Below are positions 35,301 to 49,200 of a DNA stretch of 64,000 nt, one piece after another; the stretch's first letter is position 1; every line of letters begins with the position of its first letter. Below the pieces are notes generated by a model. That model was not told the DNA's origin. It saw only the letters and a list, made by a program, of their open reading frames with translations, and did not search any database. The position numbers were made by a program, and so were the translations under genes. Source of the DNA: Leguminivora glycinivorella (taxonomy: Eukaryota; Arthropoda; Insecta; Lepidoptera; Tortricidae); contig NC_062985.1 in assembly GCF_023078275.1 (NCBI RefSeq), forward strand, positions 4,588,001 through 4,652,000. The letters are read 5' to 3'.

Positions 35301-37220
35301 TTTGTATGAGCGTTTGTCGAGAGGGTTTTTCGAACTGACCTGTATCGTATAGTCTTAAGAAATCTGATTTCAAAGGTTTGGGTAGGAAATCTAATCATCA
35401 ATATTATTGCAATGTAAAATTATTTTTTTCTTTTTTCTCCGTGTTTTCTAACGCGCTTATTTTTAGGAGGCGGTTTTTTTTTCGTGGTTTGTTTAAGGTA
35501 CACACCGACATGTTGTAAACATTTTTTAGTTTTTCGTAAGTTAGTCGTTAAAGGTGGTCTACAGCTAAAATTGATCTACGACAGAAATGATCTGTACATA
35601 TTAAAGTAAGTAGGGAAGAAAACCGCCATGCTGAAGTGTATTTGTGCATGCCACGTCTGGTCTGTCGCATGCATGGTGAGACGACTTGGACGCCTTTATG
35701 AGTGACTGCATGGCCGGAAAAATAACACCAGAGGGAGTTGAGGAAATCAAGGGGAAAGGCCTTTGCCCAGCAGTAGGGCACTATAACGGGATAATTAAAA
35801 AAATCTGTACCAGTTTAATTTTAATATATTTTTAAGAAATTTTCCTACTAAAATGTAGATTCTAGCGAAAAAACGTACCTAGGTTTTTCCAGTTGAACAT
35901 TATTTTTAGCTGCAAGCCACTATTTACGATTTAATCGATTTAAATAAAACTTGCCTACTAAATTATCCATTTGCATATTGATCGTAGCGAAAACACGTAC
36001 GAAAACGACGTACGTTTTTCTGTTTTACTTTTTTAAAGGCACAGGTCACACGTTTTTCATCAAATCTATGTCGTACCGTTTAGGTTTTTGGCTAATTGTT
36101 ACCAATCTTGAGTATCACTTTTTTTGCGCCATAATGAAAAAGGCCGTTTTTGGAAATTTTTGATTGACTCGAGCGTCTTTAAAAATAAAAATATCAAAAC
36201 GTTCCAATACAGATAAGATTAATAATTAATAACAATCTGACTGGGAACAAATCAAATTATTTTATTGTGATTTGTTATTTAATAACCTAACAACAAAATT
36301 AAAATTTTGAAAAAACTCCCGACCGCGACATAGTGGACCGATTTTCATGAAACATGGCTAAGAACACTCCCGACTAACTCAGCTTTCAGACAAAAAAACT
36401 AAATTTAAATCGGTTCATCCGTTCGGGATCTACGATGCCACAGACACACACACACACACAGACAGACAAACAAATAGACAGACAGACACGTCAAACTTAT
36501 AACACCCCTTCGTTTTTGCGTCGGGGGTTAAAAATAGTCTTTCGCTATATCGTAATGCTGCAAATGGATTCATATAGGAGGTGCAAGCACTAATTGTTGC
36601 CTTGGGCCTTGTCGTTTTTTATTTCGTGTATGATGTCTATTTCAATTTATAGAATAATCTGTGTTGAAAAAATCAGTCTACCTTCAAAAACCAGGGAGGA
36701 AATAGTCGAGAGCGTTAGTATGGAAATTGAACCGTCCTGTATCGTCTTAAAAATATAATCGATTGTCGATTTGGCCCCGCTCCCCAGCTGCCAGCTTGCA
36801 GACCTGAGGTTGACTATGATAAGAGAAGCATCTTAGCAGGTTGCCTCAAGGGCCTACTCCAAAATCTTGCCAGATTTCCGTCCATAGTCCATAATAGTGC
36901 GTAATTTTATTTTCACGAATTTATCGGATTCGGATCGGACGTAGTTCGAAAGCGCTCTATTTTTAACGTAGGTACCTATCGTCATATTCAGATAGAACGA
37001 ATATTTTCTTTACCTATGTATTTACAAATTGTCAAATCTTTTGGGAATTACATAAAAGTCATAAAATTATTTATTTAATTAAATTTTGAAAAAAACCCCC
37101 GACCCCGACATAGTGGACCGATTTTCATGAAACATGGCTAAGAACACTCCCGACTAACTCAGCTTTCAGACAAAAAAAAAACAATCTAAATCGGTTCATC
37201 CGTTTGGGAGCTACGATGCC

Positions 37221-37255
<35 letters not shown>

Positions 37256-40200
37256 CGTCAAACTTATAACACCCCTTCGTTTTTTGCGTCGGGGGTTAAA
37301 AATGTTATTGTTTAAATCTACCCATCGATGTACCCATTGCGGAAATATAAATTAGAGAGGCACTCCATAAATGTCAATAAACCCTTAATTGCATGATTTT
37401 ACTTTTTTTAACAATTTACAGAAATATGACACCATGGTGGTATATATGCTGAGCACTGGAAAAATAATGAAAAAAATCTATCACCATTTTTTAAATATGA
37501 AACAACGTAACTAATAAAAAAAGATGATTTTTAATAGCATATTGAAAAATTCGAATATTGCTTAGTATTTTATCGTGAAAAACTGTACTAAATCTACTAT
37601 TGATTCAATGTTTGTGATGCTTGGAAAAAAAACCATCACCAAGTAAAGAAGGGTTAAATATAAACGACACGAAGTTTAATTCGAACACAACAGTTCACAA
37701 TTGCGAGCAGCGGACGCACCGCCAGTTTTGGCGGCGCGGCGACGCGCCGCAAAAATTCTGCGTTGCGGTGCCGCGCCGCGAGTTTTTGCGGTGCGTCGAC
37801 GCACCGCGAGTTCTTGCGTCGCGGTGCCGCGCCGCAGATTTCCTGCCGCAAAAACTGGCGGCGCGGCAACGCAACGCAGAATTTTTGCGGTGCGTCGCCG
37901 CAACGCGCCCATGTGGCCAGGCCCTTAACAGGACAATGATTCACTTGGAGATAGAGTTACGCTATCTGTTTCTCTCTCGCAATATTATGAAAGCGTGCTA
38001 GAGAGACATTATCGCTAAGGGTTCTCATTTTGACTCCTCGAGATTCATTTGTAATCTCGATATTCTCAGTCCAAGCTTCATATACTAACAAGAGTAACAA
38101 GCAACTTGCAGTCTCTTATCTTGGTCAGCGCAAATCATTTCAACACTGACACTTGGCAACGGATCAGTCCGGCGTAGCGGCGCCTGTATATACGGCCCAT
38201 CGCCCACTGCCATAATGTGTACAGTAATCGACAGCTATCATAGCAAACAGCTAGCACTTTTGTTACCAGTCGATGGACAAGTTTGATGCACTCTTTAGTC
38301 CGAAACCTGCATTCATCGCTGCGGTCTAATAAGAAGATTAAAGGATGTTTTCCTAAGACCCGGATTGTAAGCAAAGCGCTCAACACGTTCCTAGAAACTC
38401 GTGGCGCCGGCGCTAAACCGCACTTATCGTACAAAATCGTAGTAAGTACGTACTCAGGACATTATGGGACATGGGTAGACCTTATTTCGTTCAAATAAAG
38501 TCTACTAATGATTAATTTGTGTAATTAATACAGCCGTAGCACACGCCAAAACACCTGTTCGCTCTCATGTTGATTGGTGCAGCGCAGGTGTTGGTAGATG
38601 ATTTCAACAGCGAGAAAACGTTTATATTTATGATAAAACTATATATCTATACATGTAATATGTTCTCAACACCATGTAATTGGTGCTTACAGATAATTTG
38701 AAAAATCTTGCCCTGTTTTATTTTGCTCATCTCATAGCTTCCAAGCTTTTGCTTAAAGGCATTATAATAGTCCTAAAATTAAAAACAGTACTGGAAGGGA
38801 CTTAAGAAGCTTAAGATATAGATTAAGCAATAAATAATCTAGCATCCAGAACAAGCAAGTAAGGCAATCCCGGGAGCGAAATAACTCGTTCCTAGAACAC
38901 TGCGCCGGCGCTTAGCTACTGCATTGCATTCCTCACATTGTAAGATCGTATATACTCGTACACAGTGGACGTAGCTAAAGCATTCCGTACACATTGTATA
39001 TACAGAGTGTTGCGCGTAAACATTACGGTGGTCCCCGCAGCTGCGCGCCGGATGCGGGCCGCCCGCGCCCGCGCAGTTTCCGCGCAAAACACCAAAATCT
39101 TACCACGTGCGCGTGCGACCACGACATGAATGTAGTGCTCTGGATAAGATACAAGTTTATCAAATAAAGTAAGTTCGAGTATTATTATGTACTTATAAAT
39201 GTCGTATGAAGCTACGCTGACTGTAACTCGTCATCTCTGACCCGAGAAAATTTGAATCTCTAGGTATTTGGATTTCCCATAAGGGTTGGAGGAATGTTCG
39301 AATGGAATGGTCTCTCAGCTTCAAAATTTGTAATCCTTTTTTACGGTTTTTGGTATGGTTTTAGGAATGTTACTGGTTTTCATTTTGATACGCGCACGTG
39401 TGTGGCTCATCTATTGGAAAACACTACATCCATGGACGCTAATAATACGAAGTTACACTCATTCAGAACTTGGCAGCTCTATCGCCACGCGCGACCCACA
39501 TTAAATGTAAAAATAATCACATTCCCGCTTTTCTATTTCTCTATTTGTCGTCATTAATAATCGTGAAATTTGTTGTGTGCCAAATTGAAACGGGGTTTCT
39601 GACCCGGTCCCTTTATCATCGTAAATGTGGCCCGTTGGAAGAAAGCAAGTGGTCTATTCTTAGACATTTTTCCTTGACTCGAATGGAGTGAGAATTCGTT
39701 CTTCTGAACTCTTTGCATAGTAATGCGTTCAACTTTGCCGTTGGTGATCAGGAACAATAAATATAACACGATGTTATGTTTGTAGTAATTGGGGTTTTTC
39801 CATAACGCAGATTAAAGGATGAGTTACTTTAGAGGCTGAAACTTGTGGTGCTTTTGCTGACAGGTTGACAGGTGACTGATGGTCATATTGTGATGTTTTC
39901 CACAGAAAATGCTTGCACCTGAAGCTCCGGTCCGAGTGTAACCCGGTCCAACATGAGTCAATTTAACATTCGCCCACAGAAGATTCGTTTATTACGCGTG
40001 GCCTTGTTCTTACACTACTTCCTTTCATCATAAGCATTTTCCTCCTTACGGAAATAAACCTCATCTCATACTACACTACTTTACGCAACGAATGTACATA
40101 ATACCAAGCATAATGAGCAACGATTAAAGCAATTTAGATCTAACAAACCCGCGGACAGGATAATGAAGTACTGCTACGTTTCAGCCGGTGGGCACAAAAT

Positions 40201-43200
40201 GTGACATTTACGATGAAAAGTACCTAATGGTCATCGGCGCTTACGCCAATATTATCGTCGTTGAAATACTCGGGCGGTAAAAAGCGACGTATGCGCCCAC
40301 TGCCATAAGGTACCTTTTGAAGTAGAAAGTCACAAATCAAAGCGCGCAAACTCAAACAAAGCGATGGTGGCATTCATTTGTAGAATGTTAAAAGCCCAAC
40401 AGCTGTTTATAAGTATGCTCCCGAATTAGACACTAATTTAACGCGTGGCGACGATGGACGGTTGCTTGGGTAGCGCCACCTGTCATTGGATTAAAGTTAA
40501 ACCGAGATAGTGGAGAACATTTTGAGAAATTGTTGCGACTTGTTGCTAAGCTGCATATCTCAGTGGCACATGTACTTGAAGTGCATGATGCTGTGTACCT
40601 AATTATAATTTCATTCCAAGACAATAGGTGACAATAGAGAGGACAGTTAAGTAGACCTAATTGAACTGTCATTTTACTTACATGCTTTGTTGAGTTTGTT
40701 GGCACGATGACCCAAAATGAGTCTTGGCCTCCATCACAAGAATACGCCCCTTTACGCTGTCCAGAGCTACATCACGCCAGCCCTCGTAGACGCCGAGTTC
40801 ACGGAAATCTGCCTCCATCCTATCCACCTAACCATAAGTTAGGACGGCGTCCCGTTGGCCGACCCAAATAGGCCCTCTTGACTGCCTGATCCCCATCCAT
40901 CATTTTACTATGGGATAAAAACAGTTCCTTGTTTCTACCTTGCGCCCTAAGTCAGCCTAATTTGAGCAAGAAGAAATTTCCCTGTCACAAATCACTTTCA
41001 CTCAATATCTTTAGTGTCGGTTGACATGGGATTAACTAGCTTTACTAGCTCCATCGCTGTCAGCGAGCCAAAAAAGTTCCCTTCGACATTAGCTCTGCCG
41101 GCCTAGGCAAAGTGACAATCGTTGACGCTACGTGGCCATCGAAACGCAATCTGGCTTTGTCGCGCCACTACCATTACAAATGATCGATAGGTAGAGCTAG
41201 CGTCAATGTGCTTAGAGGGTCGCGGCAACTATATTGTCTTCTGTACAGAACATATTTACATAATTATATAAGAAACTAAAACAAAACTTAAAAGCTAATG
41301 TCTAAAATAGGTCCTTGAGGCATTGTACCAAGGATACTGGCGACATTTCCTCGCTGTATCGCAATGCTGAATACGTTGTGCGAGGAAGTTCCCAGCTCTT
41401 TGGTCACCAGTTACCTCAACCAGACTCTTTTCTGTGGAAAACTTTTTTGCGCCCCATGGACCTAGCGTTTCAACGACAAAATGTCTTCTTGGGTCCAATG
41501 TATGAAAAGTTGCATCGCTATTTCATACTAGCCCATAGGCTGGTGGTGTGAGAGAAAAAATAGTCGCGGCAACAAAGTGACGACCGGTCTAGTCGGTAGT
41601 GACCCTGCCTACCAAGCCGCGGTCCTGGGTTCGAATCCCGGTAAGGGCATTTATTTGTGTGATGAGCACAGATATTTGTTCCTGAGTCATGGATATTTTC
41701 TATGTATATAAGTATGTATTGATCTATTTAGGTTATGTATATCGTCGCTTAGCATAGTACAAGCTTTGCTTAGTTTGGGGCTAAGTTGATCTGTGTAAGG
41801 TGTTCCCAATATTTAAGTATCCATACTTAATATTATAAATGGGAAAGTGTGTGTGTCTGTTTCTTCGTCTTTCACGGTAAAACGGAGCGACGAATTGATG
41901 TAATTTTTAAAGTGGAGATAGTTGAAGGGATGGAGATTGACATAGGCTACTTTTTTTCTGTTTCTAACGCGATCGAAGCCACGGGCAATAGCTAGTATTT
42001 TATATTTATAAAGTTGCCCGTGGCCACCCTTACGAAGCGTAAGCGCTTGTGACGTTGGCTAGGTTGCTGGTCCACGTGCTCGCAGCGACAACAATAGACT
42101 TAACTAACGAATTTATGTTAATTTTACGATTGTTGGCGAGAAATGGGCGGGCAGGTGCCCGGGGTTCGTTTTCAAACTAGTTTCAGGTGTGCCCCGAATT
42201 GGTGTATAATTAGGTATACCTATTTAATTTTAAATATCGCATTAGTGTATACACGCCTTAATGTACAGGCAATAAAGTTCTGTATACATATATTTGGCAC
42301 TTTGGATGTATTGTCTGCATCCTTTGTTGCTGACTGTACCAGTGATATTACAAAGTTTTAACTTCCATACAATAACATATGAGATTATTATTGTAATTTA
42401 TGTAAGTGACGTAGACATCATTTATGTAAGTGATGTAATGTAAGTGACGTATTTTACAATCACAGATATTTGTATCTAAGAATTGCTTTAAGGATATTTT
42501 TTTTTAAATATCTTACTTATTGCTGGTTTTTTTTATCTACAATTTGGTGAAGTAATCCAGTAAAACCACGATGAACATAATTATAACCAAACCACAAAAT
42601 TAAAATGTTGAAAAAAAAACCCAACATAGTGGACAGATTTCCATGAAACGTGGCTAAGAACACTCCCGACTAACAAAAAAAACTAAATCTAAATCGGTTC
42701 ATCCATTTGGGAGCTACGATACCACAGACAGATAAACAGACAGACACGTCAAACTTATAACACCCCGTCGTTTTTGCGTCGGGGGTTAAAAATACAAGTT
42801 AAAAAGGGGTAATCTACAAGGTACAGTGTAGCGTCGTGTCGGGACATAGGTACATACCTTTCAGCATTTATGTATACATATACTGAAAGGATTAACAGCT
42901 GATAGTTATAGACAGCTACTTGTATACTGTCATACCCATCTCTAAAATCCAATTAACGCTTTGAAGTTTTAAAAATAGCATTGCGACGACAGTTGTCATA
43001 AGTACAACGTTAATTAGGTACGCGGCGATGAGTGGAGAGTGACGATCCACGTAAGCTCGTAGAGTATGCAATACTGGGTGGTCTCACACTTGTAAACAAG
43101 ATTCACAATGCCTACGAGTACTATTACTGACCTTTAAATCAAGAGTGATTTTTAGACTTTCGCGACCACGGCCAGTGCAACCTGACCGAAATGTTGGGAA

Positions 43201-46200
43201 AAAGGTAAAAATGTTATTTTATCGAGTTCGACCCGTGTGTGACTTTATAAATGTAGGTATATTATAGTCCTCCACGTCGATTTCGATGACGGCGACCTCA
43301 GCAGTCAAGAGTTTTCCCTCTTGTGAGCTCTTATGTAGGTAGACAAATAGCCATAGTACGAGTATTAGAGTTCATTAAATCGAGTATGTAGACTTAATCC
43401 ATGACCACGTCTCCGGAATCGCTCTGTATACTTGTGTATGTACTTCGACGAGGCGGATCGATATTAGAATCGTTTAATTTTCTAGTTAGTTCTCAGTGCC
43501 AACTTCTCAATTCCTAGACCTATCTTGACAGCGACTTGGTATACAATGGAATTTGAATATAATAGCGCAATTGGTACTATTACTGACCTTTAAATCAAGA
43601 GTGAACAGGCATCTTCTGGGCGAGCTCACTCCATCGTAGGCTACGTCTTTGCCTTTGGCTAGTCTGTGGCCAAGAGTAAGCCCATTTATAATTTAAAAAA
43701 AAAATGTGCCAACGGAAAGTTTCCAAAATTCTGAAATTTTCACATAGGAAAACTTCGGAAACTTTCCATACTTTGTATGGACAATTGTATGGATGGAAGC
43801 TTTCCATTTCATAAATTTGAATTCCCTTTATTTTTTATGAAAGTTTCGTGAGTTTTTCAAGAAATTTAAGATTTTTATGAAAAGTTTTCGCAACTTGCAC
43901 ATCACTAAGTACTAGTAAAGGGTAGTATTAAAATAGAAGCACTTTAGGTCGCCGAGAAATGATGATTAATTGGACCCCTTGAGTTGCAGGCCTTCGGGTT
44001 GGAAGGTCAGATGGCAGTCGCTTTCGTAAAACTAGTGCCTACGCCAAATCTTGGGATTAGTTGTCAAAACGGACCCCAGGCTCCCATGAGCCGTGGCAAA
44101 TGCCGAGATAACGCAAGGAGGATGATGCTATGCCGTCGTGCTTTCAGGCAGGCAAGCACGATTGCGTCCTTTTCGCACTAATCGTAATTTTCGTAAGTGC
44201 GAACTGCGATAGCCGCACCTATGCGACAATGTTTATCTAACTAGTGTGCTCCCGCAGGTGAGCTTCTATCTTCGAATAGATGTGTATAATTAGGTGGCAT
44301 CTTACATGTCACATGGACGTTACAAATGGGAGCATCTGGCAGCAGGTCGCTTTTCAGTTGCCGATCGGCCCGAGGTCGTCGCCCTTATCGATAGATAAAC
44401 ATTTTATATTCGTTGGTGTATTATTCTTGTGTTTAATTTGAGCTGTAGTTTCTTAATGCTTGGACGAAGTATGGAACCAGGCGTATTATGGACAATTATA
44501 GTGGGTAGGTAGTTACTAGTTAATTATTTCGAATTACCCTCGGATAAGGAACTAACTAACCGAGCGTCGGCAAAGGTCTCAGTTTCAACTAGTTTAGAAA
44601 CAGGTACTTTCGTATGTCCGATACAGGGTGAATTTGGCGATTTGTGGAGTTCTATTTTTTAAATTTTCGTCAATTTTTCAATATGTTTGAAATATAGTAA
44701 ATTGGCATAATAGACTCACAACTAGATAACTAGTATGAGTTCGTTTCAGTTTTAATTTTATTAATTATCTAATTTCGTGAATTAAATAGCCATTGACAAT
44801 TTAATTATTTGATATATGACATTATTTGAACTTCAATTTTAACAAAACTAAACAAATATTATATGTATAGTTGTATAGGGCGTGTTGTAATCTTTACCTG
44901 TAACCTATAACTTACATGTTTGGTTTATCCGTTAGTGTAAGTTGGTTCATAATAAATGAAATGAAATATTCTTTTAACATATTATTCAGCAAAGTTGTAT
45001 TAACTAAGCAAAGTTAAACTTTCTTAACCCGCTGCCGGCGACGTGTGCCCGGGAAGCACGTGTATTGAGTCACGCAGGAATCTGGAGTATTGTCGCTAAA
45101 CTCAGTTTGTAATGGTGGAGCCATATGTGCACATTCGTTATATCCAGTGGAAGTCCTCTGACTCGTCATATCCGTAAGTCATTTCTAACCAAGCTTAAGA
45201 CGCTACAGGAGCGAAAATGCTAAAATGGATACTATCGAAAAAAAAATGTCCATTGGCTAATTGTTACCAATTTTGAATACCACACCTTTTTTGCGCCATA
45301 ATCAAAAAGGCCTTTTTTGGACTTTTTTGATAGGCTCTAGCATCTTTAAAAATAAGAATATCAAAAAAACCAAAACCGTCCGACACAGATAAAAATAATG
45401 ATAATCTGTGTTGAAAAAATCGTTGAGCTATCTTCAAAAACCAGGAAGGAAAATAGTCGAGATCGTTTGTATGGAGAATTGACCCCTCCTGTATCGTCTT
45501 AAACGGGGAACCGAAAGCTAATAAAAACACTGATGTCACTGATCACTATTTATTATAGTAGCATAATAATTAGTGTCGTGTAATAATAGACTGCCATATT
45601 ACATAACACTTTAAATTCTCGCGTTTTGTACCTACACATTTTTAGACTTCCGCTACCACGGCTAGTACAACCTGGCTGAAATGTTGGGAAAAAGGTAAAA
45701 ATGTTATTTTATCGATTGAAATAGATACTAGTTATTTTAATAATGAATAGATAATTAGTTCATTAGATAGATAATAGTTATTTTATCGAGTTTGACCCGT
45801 GTGTTTTCATCTTTTAGTTCATTAAATCGAGTAAGTTTGTAGACTTAATCCATGATCACGTCTCCGGAATCACTCTGTATACTCGTGTATGTACTTCGAC
45901 GAGGCGGATCGATATTAGATCCGTTTAATTTTCTCAGTGAGTTCTCAGTGCCAACTTCTCAATTCCTAGACCTATCTGATATTAACAGTTCTTGGCAGCG
46001 ACTTGGTATACACTGGAATTTGGAATAATAAATGAATAGCGCAATTGGCACGTAGGGTTTGTCGAAGGTGGATTGATTATATGTAGGTTTATCGAATGAA
46101 AAAGCTTGAAATACTGTGCCCTTGTGCCCACTAAGTCAAACCAACTAATTATTAAACCTTAATATGAAAATACCTATTATTATGTTATGAAGTTATTGTG

Positions 46201-49200
46201 GGATCCCACCATTTGACGTCTCAGTGCATTCAACGACGTCTGCTGATTTAACCCTTACAACGTGTGTAAACGTCACACTAAATTGAGATATTTCGCACGA
46301 AACGGATGAAGATTGACATTTTTATGTTACGTACATATGGCCAAAATAAGTCTTAGCGCTAAATTACTGAAGTGATGTGCCGACGGCGTTTTCAAAATTC
46401 TGAAATTTTCACATAAGAAAACTTCGTAAACTTTCCATACTTTGTATGGACAATTGTATGGATGGAAACTTTCCATTTCATAAATTTAAATTCCCTTTAT
46501 TTTTCGTGAAAGTTTCGTGAAATTTTTCGGAAAGTTTCTCAACTTGCACATCACTAACGCTATAATACTACTACGGTATATATACTAGCTAATCATTTAA
46601 ATCGTTACTACGAGGTATTTTAATTTACATAATATAACGTATTTATAATCCAATTTAAAAGCTTAAATAGATTAATATACTAAGGGGTTTTCTATAAAGA
46701 CTTCTCGACATGGGGTCTCCCGAATTTTGAATATCAAATTAGTAAACTTTAAGTAATTGTATGGATTTGCAAGTGGGGAAGCCCGCATGCTAGCGCATAT
46801 TACCATAATCTGAAAGCTTTGTTCGTGCTCAACGCATATGCTACGCATGTGCGCAATAAGTGACGTCATGCGATTCATTCTTAAGATGGAGAAATACGTC
46901 ATCATCGGAGCTCCGAAGTGCCCCGAACTGAATACATTCAAAGGTACTCAATAAAAGACTTCGACATGTTGATGCTTTGTCCGTTTTCACATTATCCGAT
47001 CCGATATCAGATGTAGGACCGATATCCCATACATTACAGGCGTCATCTTGGATTTTTTCCATTGTCATCTTTCTGACATCCGATATCGGTTCGGATAGTG
47101 TGAAAACGGAGTAACGGTTGACGTGTTCGGGAGGTGCCCTCTATCAATTGAGTTTTGAGATATTTCATGACCTAACCTTAATTTGACTCAAATACTCCAG
47201 GTTTCATTAACCATTAATAATATTTTGCCGTTTAATGAACTTATCTAAATTGATACCCTATTAATATTGTCTTCGGTTACCGCGATAGTTACTCATGAAA
47301 TAAAACTATGGAAACGGATTAAATCGCGTATAATGAATTTAAAATACATCCCGACGTTTCGAACTCTTTACAGCGTTCGTGGTCAGCGGGTGACTGAGGA
47401 AAAAATTAAAATGTGCAAAAGCTACCCACTTACAAGAAATATTAACGAACCATGACCACAAATAATATAGATTTCTAAGGCAGGTTCACACACTATTAAT
47501 AAAGCCAGTTATACAATATTCAAAAAATTTTACCATTACTCTGTTAAAAAATAATTAACCAATTAATCTACACAAAATTGACAAAGAAACAAACTGCAAA
47601 TGTCCAACACCATACAACACAAATGCCTCACAGCCTTCGTCGTGCTTGTTCCATTATCAGATGTACTACTGGATCCCAAGCCGGTGGTAAAGTAAAGCCA
47701 TCCTCTCTATTAAAGTTTGGATATTTCTTGATCTCAATGGCCTCTCGCAACATTCTGGGTATATATCGCTTCTCCTTAGCGAGAACCAGAGGCTTGTCAA
47801 ACTTTATAGCATGATTGACTTTATCCATGACATGTTCAGAGACTGCAGACCTTTGCCGACGGTGCTTGACATCCGCTATGTGTTCCTTCACCCGTGTGGA
47901 AATGCTTCGTTTCGTCTGTCCCACATATGACAGCCCGCACTCACAGTCTAGCCTGTACACTCCCGCGCTTTGTAGAGAAGTTTGACATTTCACAGGCCTC
48001 AGGAATTGGGACATCTTCTTCATAGGCTTGAAATAAGTTTTAATAGAAGCCCGTTTCAAGATGTGGCTGATCCTATCTGTGACCCCTCTAACAAACATCT
48101 CTGAACATGTCATGGATAAAGTCAATCATGCTATAAAGTTTGACAAGCCTCTGGTTCTCGCTAAGGAGAAGCGATATATACCCAGAATGTTGCGAGAGGC
48201 CATTGAGATCAAGAAATATCCAAACTTTAATAGAGAGGATGGCTTTACTTTACCACCGGCTTGGGATCCAGTAGTACATCTGATAATGGAACAAGCACGA
48301 CGAAGGCTGTGAGGCATTTGTGTTGTATGGTGTTGGACATTTGCAGTTTGTTTCTTTGTCAATTTTGTGTAGATTAATTGGTTAATTATTTTTTAACAGA
48401 GTAATGGTAAAATTTTTTGAATATTGTATAACTGGCTTTATTAATAGTGTGTGAACCTGCCTTAGAAATCTATATTATTTGTGGTCATGGTTCGTTAATA
48501 TTTCTTGTAAGTGGGTAGCTTTTGCACATTTTAATTTTTCCTCAGTCACCCGCTGACCACGAACGCTGTAAAGAGTTCGAAACGTCGGGATGTATTTTAA
48601 ATTCATTATACGCGATTTAATCCGTTTCCATAGTTTTATTTCTTGATACCCTATTATTTCGCTGACGTCGCGATTACGCGGCGTCAGGCTTTACCATACA
48701 GTTGACCCGACGCTACGCTCGCGAGACGCTAGAAGTGGGGGGCTCTTAATGACTCCTACAATAAACTTACTTATACTTCTAGATCAATCCCGATCTCTAT
48801 AAGTGACCACTACCGCATACTTTTGCAATACATGTCGCCAACCCTATACCACTGGATGCGGTGATTCTGCGCGCACGCATATGCGCGGACCGCGGAATGC
48901 GCATCTGTTCACTCGGGCGCACGTCGCGCACTTCCCCTTTGTCTTTGACAGCCGAACTTAAAAAAAATCTAAAATTAGTTTCTAAAAACTGACGGCTATG
49001 TACCATAAACTAGAGTTGTAGAGCTGTTTCATTTTGAAGTTTCAATTAATTCGGTTATTTCTGAAGGATTTGGCGACAAGATAAAATTCATCAGTTTACT
49101 GAAAAAAATATCAAGACGAATCCTTAGTAATGTTGCTAAGAGAGTTGAGTTCATGTATAAAATAATAAAAAAATAATACTCGGTGTAAACTTGAATGCGT

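Larger units (their letters stand above)
33176..37924 (+). mobile_element. PIF/Harbinger DNA transposon, 4.75 kb, TTA target duplication
   Basis: The ends GGGCCTGGCCACATGGGCGC / GCGCCCATGTGGCCAGGCCC are perfect inverted repeats. They lead into GC-rich arms of about 220 bp (33176-33400 and 37705-37924) made of degenerate GCGGCG.CGC.CCGCAAAAA units. TTA flanks both sides (33173-33175 and 37925-37927), the target duplication typical of PIF/Harbinger. A truncated HARBI1-like transposase start lies just inside the left arm. The interior has since taken in several other repeats. It sits in intron 1 of the Dpr-like gene. Confidence 0.85.

Noticed and set aside
48061..48312. Independent plus-strand coding gene
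   Set aside because: It is the right arm of the inverted Penelope dimer and repeats the last ~70 residues of the minus-strand frame.
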